Below are positions 57,692 to 64,000 of a stretch of DNA of 64,000 bases, in pieces (position 1 is the first letter of the stretch; the number at the start of each line of letters is the position of its first letter). The notes beneath the pieces were generated by a model. That model saw nothing but the letters and a program-made list of their open reading frames with translations, was not told the DNA's origin and made no database searches. The position numbers and the translations under genes are program-made. The stretch is from Burkholderiales bacterium (GTDB lineage Bacteria > Pseudomonadota > Gammaproteobacteria > Burkholderiales > Burkholderiaceae). The stretch spans positions 1 through 64,000 of the forward strand of contig JAMFSK010000003.1 of assembly GCA_026225235.1 (NCBI GenBank). The letters are read 5' to 3'.

Positions 57692-59947
57692 TCAGAACTG
57701 CTTCGAGAAGCCTGCGTAGAACGCGCGCTGCGGGCCGAACTGGGGTGCACCGACACCAATGCCCGAGCCGTCACGCAGTTCGTAGACACGGTCGAACAGG
57801 TTGAGCACGGCAAGACGCACGGTGAACGGACCGACCAGGGGCTCGTTGAACTTCTGGATCAGGCCGAGGTTGACCTGGAAGTAAAACGGCAGATGTTCCG
57901 TATTGGCGAAGCCCGCACGCAGGCCGCTGCCGAACAGACCATCGGTGGTCAGGGTCGTACGACCCCATTCGTAGCTGCCGCCAAGCGACCCTGTGAAGGA
58001 CTGATCGTGGTCGAGGTTGACCCAGTTGGTCGAGATAAAGGCGAGCTCTGCGGCACTGAAGTTGAACTGCGCACTGTTGATATCGCGGCCCTGAGCGTGG
58101 CTGTAGGCCACGTTCGCGTACGCCGAAAAATGATCGGCGTGATAGTTCGCCGTCAACTCGAGGCCCATCACGCGACCCTCCGCATAGTTGAACGGCGAGA
58201 AGATCAGTGCCGTGCCGAACTGGCCTTCGTCGAGCAGGTCGGTCGACTTCTTGTAGTAACCGTCGAGCCCGATGCTCAACTGCGAACCGAATTGCTGCGT
58301 GATGCCAAGGTCGAAGTAGTTCGAACGCTCCGGCTTGACGGGATCGTTCTGCGTGACTTCAGTCTGGTTGGTCGTGCCCTGGAACTGGGTGATGGTGCCG
58401 TTGCCGACCAGCTCGAAGGCCGGTGGCGTGAAGTAGCGCGAATATCCCGCATGCAGTTTGGTCGAATCGGTTAGCGCGTAGACGAGACCGATGCGCGGGC
58501 TCAACTGGCTCGCCGACACATACTCGTCCATCTTGTCGTAGCGCACCCCATAGTTGATCGTGAGCTTTGACGTGACAGCCCACTCGTCCTGGAGATAGAG
58601 GCTGTAGAGATGACCGGTCTGGCCGTTGACGCTGTCGCTGCCAAGCGGCGTGTCACTTAGCTGATTGCCGTTGGCATCGACCGGGAACACGTTGAGGTTG
58701 TCGGCGAAGGTGGCGTGTTCCTGCTGGACTTCGGCGCCGAAACGCAAGGTGTGTGTCGGGGTGAGGCGATAGGTAAAGTCGGCCTGCAGCCCCGTGTCGA
58801 CATTGTTGTGATAGTCCTGCGAGGCAACACCGTTGAAAATCAGGTCACCCAGCGGGTCGGGGTTGAATTGCGTGCGGGTATAGCGTGTAAACGCCGCGAC
58901 CTGATAGTCGAGTGCATCGCCATCGGTGCCCTGCAAGGCGACTGCGGCAAACTCATTGAGCTCCGCCTGATTCTCATTGAGCGTCGAAGAGTCGAACGCG
59001 GTGCGGCCGTTCACCGAGAATGCGGGTGTGAGGCCCGGCGTGTTGGGCAACTCGAACTGGGCCGTGCTGGTGCCGAACATCACGCTCACGCGGGTCAGCG
59101 GGTTCAACAGATAAGACAGGTAGCCGAAGCCGTCGGCCTGATGCGTGTGATCGTGCAGCGGCGTGCCATCCGAGGTCGGCGCTTCGATGCCGAGGTTGTT
59201 CTGGCTTAGCGAACCGGTGAAGAAATACGAGAGCGCGCCCCGTGTGCCGAAGACGGTTGCATCGTAATCAAGCGTGCCATGGCTGCCGCCATAGACGCCG
59301 ACCGAGCCGCCGTTACCCTGGTCGGCCGACTTCGTGCGAATGTCGACGATGCCCGCTGTCTGCAGACCATATTGAGCCGGCAGGGCGCCCGTCAGCAGGC
59401 TGACCTGGTCGATGATCCGCGAGTCGAGGGCCTGACCGAAACCGCTGATCGCCTCGGGAATCATGATGCCGTCGATGCGGTACTGAAGGTTCGCATGGTC
59501 GCCGCGTACATGCAGCTGACCATATGAGTCCTGCGCGACGCCCGGTGCCTGGAGCAGCACTTGGTTGAGCGGGGTGTCCTGGCCCGCGGGCATCGTGTCG
59601 ATGTCTTTCGCGCTGATCCGGTAGATGCTGCTTCCGGTCTCGGGAAGCAGACCATTGCGGGCAGCATCGAGGCGTGCCGCGTTGACTTGCACATCCATTG
59701 AATTGCCTGTTCCCGGGGGCGTCGATCCGGTCGTCGGCCCTGCGTCGGTAGTCGGGGTGGTCGTTGCAGTCGTACCGGTGCCGCTCGCGTTGGGAGTCGA
59801 TGAAGACGGATCCGCGCTCGTCGTGTTGCCGGGCGCGGACGGGGAAGGTGTCGAACCGTCCTGGGCGCGTACCGCGTGGCTGAGGGAGAGGGCAGAAAAG
59901 GCAGTCAGAAGGGCAATAACGCGGCTGATGGGCGTGCGTGGGCTCAT
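57692..59947 (-). CDS. TonB-dependent outer membrane receptor, candidate zinc receptor (ZnuD-like)
   Basis: A 751-residue protein: signal peptide (cleavage near AVRA|QDG), a Ser/Thr/Pro-rich linker (about residues 30-85), a plug domain (SSIYRISAKDIDTMPAG...LHVRGDHANLQYRIDGIMIP) and a 22-strand type barrel ending in the terminal phenylalanine FYAGFSKQF. A His/Asp cluster H265-D-H-T-H269 sits in a predicted extracellular loop, as in zinc receptors. Two Zur-box-like sites precede it, and its own exbB-exbD-tonB genes follow. Zinc as substrate is an inference from these three points. Confidence 0.85.
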   Translation of the reverse strand: MSPRTPISRVIALLTAFSALSLSHAVRAQDGSTPSPSAPGNTTSADPSSSTPNASGTGTTATTTPTTDAGPTTGSTPPGTGNSMDVQVNAARLDAARNGLLPETGSSIYRISAKDIDTMPAGQDTPLNQVLLQAPGVAQDSYGQLHVRGDHANLQYRIDGIMIPEAISGFGQALDSRIIDQVSLLTGALPAQYGLQTAGIVDIRTKSADQGNGGSVGVYGGSHGTLDYDATVFGTRGALSYFFTGSLSQNNLGIEAPTSDGTPLHDHTHQADGFGYLSYLLNPLTRVSVMFGTSTAQFELPNTPGLTPAFSVNGRTAFDSSTLNENQAELNEFAAVALQGTDGDALDYQVAAFTRYTRTQFNPDPLGDLIFNGVASQDYHNNVDTGLQADFTYRLTPTHTLRFGAEVQQEHATFADNLNVFPVDANGNQLSDTPLGSDSVNGQTGHLYSLYLQDEWAVTSKLTINYGVRYDKMDEYVSASQLSPRIGLVYALTDSTKLHAGYSRYFTPPAFELVGNGTITQFQGTTNQTEVTQNDPVKPERSNYFDLGITQQFGSQLSIGLDGYYKKSTDLLDEGQFGTALIFSPFNYAEGRVMGLELTANYHADHFSAYANVAYSHAQGRDINSAQFNFSAAELAFISTNWVNLDHDQSFTGSLGGSYEWGRTTLTTDGLFGSGLRAGFANTEHLPFYFQVNLGLIQKFNEPLVGPFTVRLAVLNLFDRVYELRDGSGIGVGAPQFGPQRAFYAGFSKQF

Positions 59948-59999
59948 GATTTTTGGGTGAAATCGTCTTGGTCTGGGGACGGCGTGTGCGGGTTCGTAG

Positions 60000-60042
60000 T
60001 GTTATATCGTAACGTATAAAGAATGATACTTTATAACATTTC
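60000..60042. promoter_or_regulatory. Two Zur-box-like palindromes upstream of the TonB receptor
   Basis: TGTTATATCGTAACGT (60000-60015) and TGATACTTTATAACATTTC (60024-60042) each match the proteobacterial Zur operator GAAATGTTATA-n-TATAACATTTC well (second arm TATAACATTTC complete in site two, TGTTATA...TAAC in site one). They lie 53-95 bases upstream of the receptor start, over the expected promoter. Zinc-replete Zur would repress the receptor operon. A Fur box is a weaker fit. Confidence 0.65.
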
Positions 60043-60193
60043 AAATTAAATGAAACCAATGCGATTTGACGGCATACAAGAGGCGAGGCACGTTTCGGGT
60101 GCCGTTCCAGAGGACATTGGCAAGGCGGGGGGGCCTTGAACCGAAAGGGTTTTGCTGGCAAGGTGCGTCGCATAACGACAACTCGAGACAACC

Positions 60194-60691
60194 GTGCGCG
60201 AAATCGAATTTGACGAAATTCCAACACTCGTCGGACAGGAAGTGGCCGTCAGCGGGTGGCGAACCATCACCCAGCAGCAGGTCGATCTGTTCGCGGACGC
60301 GACGGGCGACCACCAGTGGATCCACGTCGACGTCTTGCGCGCGCAGCGCGAATCGCCTTTCGGCGGGCCGGTTGCGCACGGGTTCCTGACGCTCTCGTTG
60401 TTGCCCGCTTTGCTCGGAGAGTCGATCCGGATCAGGGGCGCGGTGATGGGGGTCAACTACGGCCTGAACCGCGTGCGGTTCACCGCGCCGGTGCCCGTGG
60501 GCGCCGACTTGCGGGCACGCGTCACACTCAAGTCCGCCGATGCCCTGGCGAGCGCAGAGACCTTGACCGGTGGACCCGGCTGGCAACTGGTCTGGGGTGT
60601 CACGTTCGAGATGCGTGGGCAGGAGCGTCCCGCTTGCGTGGCCGAGATGGTGGCGCGCAGCCTCGCGGCGCCGGTGACGATCACGCCATAA
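60194..60691 (+). CDS. MaoC-family (R)-specific enoyl-CoA hydratase
   Basis: A 165-residue single hot-dog domain protein with the MaoC/PhaJ hydratase motif: catalytic aspartate and histidine in DATGDHQWIHVD, then GPVAHGFLTLSLLPALL. It should hydrate trans-2-enoyl-CoA to (R)-3-hydroxyacyl-CoA, feeding fatty acid or polyhydroxyalkanoate metabolism. It stands alone, divergent from the TonB receptor; its promoter shares the AT-rich gap with the Zur-like sites. Confidence 0.88.
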   Translation: MREIEFDEIPTLVGQEVAVSGWRTITQQQVDLFADATGDHQWIHVDVLRAQRESPFGGPVAHGFLTLSLLPALLGESIRIRGAVMGVNYGLNRVRFTAPVPVGADLRARVTLKSADALASAETLTGGPGWQLVWGVTFEMRGQERPACVAEMVARSLAAPVTITP

Positions 60692-61081
60692 CGACCGGCT
60701 CTTTTGCCCCTTGCCGTACTAGGGGAAACACTAATTCCCGATGAGCAAAACGGGCCGCGCAATCCGCCCAAAATTGCCGCAATCCGCCGCGAAACCCCGC
60801 CAAGCGGGCCACAGCCGTTCGCGACTATGATCTGCTCCATTGCAAAACGGCAGTGACTCTGCCGCACTGCAAAACGTCCTTCGATTGACTTTGGATTCGC
60901 TTCGCACGATCATGCAATTCGCAAACGTTTGCGGGAATTCAGGTCTGTCGTACGTCGTGCAACGTGCGTCCAGGCCCCACAATACGTGAGCGACGGCCGG
61001 CAAAGATGCTGGCCCGAGCGGCACCGGCTTTACTGCCATGAACCGGGCCGCGAAGATACTCACCCATAAAGGAGACGTTCC
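60692..61081. other. Regulatory gap upstream of the ribose-type importer
   Basis: These 390 bases carry no gene. They contain a small hairpin (CGGCAG-TGACT-CTGCCG, 60848-60864) flanked by direct repeats TGCAAAACG (60841-60849 and 60868-60876), and a LacI-type palindrome at 60920-60933, reported separately. The binding-protein ribosome site (AAAGGAGA) is at about 61067-61074. Confidence 0.55.
60920..60933. promoter_or_regulatory. LacI/PurR-type operator palindrome
   Basis: CGCAAACGTTTGCG is a perfect 14-bp palindrome with the central CG and the GCAAACG/CGTTTGC half-sites typical of LacI-family operators (PurR and sugar repressors). It lies about 150 bases upstream of the binding-protein gene of a ribose-type importer, where a LacI-family sugar repressor such as RbsR is expected to act. 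No LacI gene is inside the window. Confidence 0.75.
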
Positions 61082-62035
61082 ATGAAGCAACTCATTCGCC
61101 GCCGCATTCTCGCCGCTGGTGTCGCACTCGCCGCCGCCTCGATGTTGCCGCTCGGCGCCCAAGCCCAGGATCACAAGCCGAAGGTCGCGCTGGTCATGAA
61201 GTCGCTGGCCAACGAGTTCTTCCTGACGATGGAAGACGGGGCCAAGGACTATCAGAAACAACATCCGGCTGACTTCGACCTGATTGCCAACGGCATCAAG
61301 AACGAAACCGACACGAGCGCGCAGATCCAGATGGTCGAGCAGATGATCGTCTCGAAGGTCGACGTCATCGTGATCGCCCCGGCGGACTCGAAAGCACTCG
61401 TGCCGGTCATCAAGAAGGCAGTCGACGCGGGCATTATCGTCGTGAACATCGACAACCGGCTTGACCCGGACGTCGTGAAGTCCAAGGGCATCAAGGTGCC
61501 GTTCGTCGGTCCGGACAACCGCAAGGGCGCACGCCTGGTTGGCGACTATCTGGGCAAGACGCTCAAGGCTGGCGACGAAGTCGGCATTGTTGAAGGCGTC
61601 TCCACCACGACCAACGCGCAACAACGCACGGCCGGCTTCAAGGACGCGATGGCTGCGGTCAACGTAAAGGTCGTCTCGCTGCAATCGGGCGACTGGGAAA
61701 TCGACAAGGGCAACGCAGTGTCGTCGGCGATGCTCAACGAATACCCGAACATGAAGGCCCTGCTCTGCGGTAACGACAATATGGCAATCGGTGCAGTGTC
61801 GGCCGTGCGTGCTGCGGGTCGCGCAGGCAAGGTCACCGTGGTGGGCTATGACAACATCGCCGCAATTCATCCGATGCTGGCCGATGGCCGCGTGCTCGCG
61901 ACCGCCGACCAGTTCGCCGCCAAGCAGGCTGTGTTTGGTATCGACACGGGCCTAAAGGCGCTGAAGGATCACAAGAAGCAAAACGATCTGTCGGATATCG
62001 TCGAAACGCCGGTTGAGCTGGTCATCAAGAAGTAA
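61082..62035 (+). CDS. Ribose-type ABC importer, periplasmic binding protein
   Basis: A 317-residue type-1 periplasmic binding protein with signal peptide (cleavage near LGAQA|QDH). KVALVMKSLANEFFLTMEDGAKDYQ, IVVNIDNRLDP and GNDNMAIGAVSAVRAAGRAGKVTVVGYDN are characteristic of RbsB-like sugar binders. It is followed by its ATPase after 66 bases. Ribose is a reasonable guess from similarity and the LacI operator, but related pentoses or polyols fit too. Confidence 0.9.
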   Translation: MKQLIRRRILAAGVALAAASMLPLGAQAQDHKPKVALVMKSLANEFFLTMEDGAKDYQKQHPADFDLIANGIKNETDTSAQIQMVEQMIVSKVDVIVIAPADSKALVPVIKKAVDAGIIVVNIDNRLDPDVVKSKGIKVPFVGPDNRKGARLVGDYLGKTLKAGDEVGIVEGVSTTTNAQQRTAGFKDAMAAVNVKVVSLQSGDWEIDKGNAVSSAMLNEYPNMKALLCGNDNMAIGAVSAVRAAGRAGKVTVVGYDNIAAIHPMLADGRVLATADQFAAKQAVFGIDTGLKALKDHKKQNDLSDIVETPVELVIKK

Positions 62036-62101
62036 GTCTGAATTGACTCGAATCCGGGGCGGCCCGCCACAAGCGGCGCCGCTTCGGCCGAAGGAGACAG
62101 C

Positions 62102-63691
62102 ATGACCGCAGTTGCACATTCATCCGCGCTATCCGGCGCCGCGCCCCTGGTGGGCGGCGATGCGCCGGTGCTGAGCGTGACCGGGATCGGCAAGACCTAT
62201 GCCGAACCTGTGCTCGCGGATGTCAGTCTGGATTTGATTCCCGGCCAGGTGCTGGCCCTGACCGGTGAAAACGGCGCAGGCAAGAGCACCTTGTCGAAGA
62301 TTATCGGCGGGCTCGTCACCTCGACGCATGGCTCGATGGTCTACCGCGGCGCGCCGTTCGCGCCGACGAGCCGTCGCGATGCGGAAGCGCAGGGCGTGCG
62401 CATGGTGATGCAGGAACTCAACCTACTGCCAACGCTGACAATCGCCGAAAATCTGTTCCTGAATCAGTTACCGAGAATCAAGGGGCTTGGCTGGATCTCG
62501 CAGCGCAAGCTTCGCGACGATGCACGTGCGGCGATGGCGCGCGTCGGCCTCGACTCGCTTGACCCCGATACGCCTGTGAGCGCGCTGGGTATTGGCCATC
62601 AGCAGATGGTCGAGATCGCGCGCAATCTGATCGGCGATTGCCGCGTGCTGATTCTCGACGAGCCGACGGCGATGCTGACCGGCCGCGAAGTCGACCTCCT
62701 GTTCGAACAGGTCGAACGGCTCAAGCGCGAAGGCGTCTCGATCATCTATATCTCGCACCGGCTCGAAGAGCTCGCACGTATCTCGAACCGGATCGCCGTG
62801 CTGCGCGACGGCAAGCTCGTGAGCGTGGGGTCGATCGCCGACTACACGACCGACCGTCTCGTGACCCTGATGGTGGGCCGCGACATTGGCGAAAGAATCG
62901 ATCTCGGCGAACGCCGCATCGGTGCACCGATGTTTCGCGTCGACAAGCTGACGCGTGGCCACGTGGTGCGGGACGTCTCGTTCGAAGTCCGGCGCGGTGA
63001 GATCTTCGGTATCAGCGGCCTGATTGGCGCGGGACGTACCGAGCTCATGCGCATGATCTTCGGCGCCGACCCGACCGATAGCGGCACCGTCTCGCTTGGC
63101 GAGCCGCTCAAGCCGCTCCATATCAAGTCGCCTTCCGATGCGGTGGCGCAAGGCATTGCGCTGATCACCGAAGACCGCAAGGGCGAAGGCCTGCTGCTCA
63201 CGCAGTCGATCGGTGCGAATCTGTCGCTTGGCAACTTCGATGCGGTGTCGCGGTATGGCGTGGTTGACGGTGAACGCGAAGCGGCGTTGTCGCACCGCCA
63301 GATCGGTGCCATGCACATCCGCTCGTCAAGCTGGCGCCAACCGGTGGGTGAACTGTCGGGCGGCAACCAGCAAAAAGTTGTGATCGGCCGCTGGCTCGAA
63401 CGCGACTGCCAGGTGCTGTTGTTCGACGAGCCGACGCGCGGGATCGACGTCGGCGCCAAGTTCGACATCTACGCGCTGCTCGGCGCCCAGGCCCGTGCCG
63501 GCAAGGCGCTGGTGGTCGTCTCGAGCGACCTGCGCGAACTGATGCTGATCTGCGACCGGATCGGCGTGATGTCGGCCGGCCGTATGGTCGAGACCTTCAA
63601 GCGCGATGAGTGGACCCAGGATAGTCTGCTTGCCGCGGCCTTCTCCGGCTATGCCAAGCGTGAAGAACTACTGACAAGAGAAACACCATGA
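62102..63691 (+). CDS. Ribose-type ABC importer, double ATPase subunit
   Basis: A 529-residue RbsA-like protein with two nucleotide-binding domains. Domain one: Walker A GENGAGKST around residue 57, LGIGHQQMVEIARNL, LILDEPTAML. Domain two: degenerate GLIGAGRTELM (usual in this family), SGGNQQKVVIGRWL and LLFDEPTRGIDVG. AAGGAGA precedes the ATG. Its stop overlaps the permease start by four bases. Confidence 0.95.
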   Translation: MTAVAHSSALSGAAPLVGGDAPVLSVTGIGKTYAEPVLADVSLDLIPGQVLALTGENGAGKSTLSKIIGGLVTSTHGSMVYRGAPFAPTSRRDAEAQGVRMVMQELNLLPTLTIAENLFLNQLPRIKGLGWISQRKLRDDARAAMARVGLDSLDPDTPVSALGIGHQQMVEIARNLIGDCRVLILDEPTAMLTGREVDLLFEQVERLKREGVSIIYISHRLEELARISNRIAVLRDGKLVSVGSIADYTTDRLVTLMVGRDIGERIDLGERRIGAPMFRVDKLTRGHVVRDVSFEVRRGEIFGISGLIGAGRTELMRMIFGADPTDSGTVSLGEPLKPLHIKSPSDAVAQGIALITEDRKGEGLLLTQSIGANLSLGNFDAVSRYGVVDGEREAALSHRQIGAMHIRSSSWRQPVGELSGGNQQKVVIGRWLERDCQVLLFDEPTRGIDVGAKFDIYALLGAQARAGKALVVVSSDLRELMLICDRIGVMSAGRMVETFKRDEWTQDSLLAAAFSGYAKREELLTRETP

Positions 63692-64000
63692 CGACTTCCC
63701 CCGACAAGCCGGCCGCCGCGCCGGACGCGGTTGTGCCGCCGCCGGCGCGCACCGTCCATGCGGGCACCCGCATGGGTTTGAACAGCTATCTGGGCCTCGC
63801 GGGCGCCCTGATTGCGATGATTGCCCTGTTTTCGGTGCTGAGTTCGCACTTCCTGACTTACAACACCTTCATCACGATCGCGAACCAGATTCCTGATCTC
63901 GTCGTGATGGCAGTCGGCATGACCTTCGTGCTGATCATTGCGGGTATCGACTTGTCGGTGGGCTCGGTGCTGGCGTTGGCGGCCTCGGCGGTCAGCGTGG
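63688..64000 (+). CDS. Ribose-type ABC importer permease, N-terminal part
   Basis: The first 104 residues of an RbsC-like permease: a Pro/Ala-rich hydrophilic leader, then membrane spans with the family motif LIIAGIDLSVGSVLALAASAVSV. It begins in an ATGA overlap with the ATPase and runs off the window end. Confidence 0.92.
   Translation, partial: MTTSPDKPAAAPDAVVPPPARTVHAGTRMGLNSYLGLAGALIAMIALFSVLSSHFLTYNTFITIANQIPDLVVMAVGMTFVLIIAGIDLSVGSVLALAASAVSV

Noticed and set aside
1..64000. CRISPR arrays, insertion sequences, rRNA genes, phage structural genes
   Set aside because: Looked for on both strands; no regularly spaced repeats, transposase signatures, rRNA-like segments or phage morphogenesis genes were recognised.

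Overview
The window is GC-rich, gene-dense chromosomal DNA of a hopanoid-producing, selenocysteine-using Gram-negative bacterium. Gene content and protein style (split hopanoid operons, Zur-type TonB system, Fdo/Sel operon, many ribose-type ABC transporters) fit the Burkholderiaceae (Betaproteobacteria). I cannot fix the genus from sequence alone.

Layout. 1-4058: the tail of a GH4 glycosidase and an ABC sugar importer (binding protein plus two permeases, no ATPase here). 4386-11715: a tightly overlapping seven-gene operon that should make 2-aminoethylphosphonate (PEP mutase/nucleotidyltransferase fusion, phosphonopyruvate decarboxylase, AEP transaminase), activate it (two nucleotidyltransferase domains) and attach it to a lipid alcohol (CDP-alcohol phosphatidyltransferase). 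It also holds a 2OG-Fe(II) oxygenase and an HpnL-like membrane protein. 12042-26272: isoprenoid and hopanoid genes: dxs, hpnN, hpnM, ispH, hpnH, hpnA, hpnB and the reverse-strand operon hpnD-shc-hpnG. The first 26 kb is therefore largely a membrane-lipid island.

26798-34980: a second ribose-type ABC importer followed by an SMP-30 lactonase, a UxaA-type sugar-acid dehydratase and a short-chain dehydrogenase, which together look like a non-phosphorylative sugar oxidation pathway. 35118-38735 (reverse): an MFS exporter, a BASS-family transporter and selD. 38841-45600: a patchy accessory stretch with a Tat-exported transglutaminase-like protein, a small proline-rich protein coupled to a 2OG-oxygenase-like protein and facing an XRE regulator, a GFA-like protein, an acetyltransferase, a TetR/FAD-monooxygenase pair and a broken DUF1254/DUF1214 gene.

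45948-55440 (reverse): a complete selenocysteine module, fdoG(UGA)-fdoH-fdoI-fdhE-selA-selB-tRNA-Sec. The formate dehydrogenase gene has an in-frame UGA followed at the right distance by a SECIS hairpin. 55564-59947 (reverse): TonB-dependent receptor, exbB, exbD and tonB behind two Zur-box-like palindromes, so probably a zinc uptake system. 60194-64000: a MaoC hydratase and a third, ribose-type ABC importer (binding protein, ATPase, start of permease) behind a perfect LacI-type operator.

No insertion sequence, CRISPR array, rRNA or phage structural gene was seen. The one RNA gene found is tRNA-Sec.
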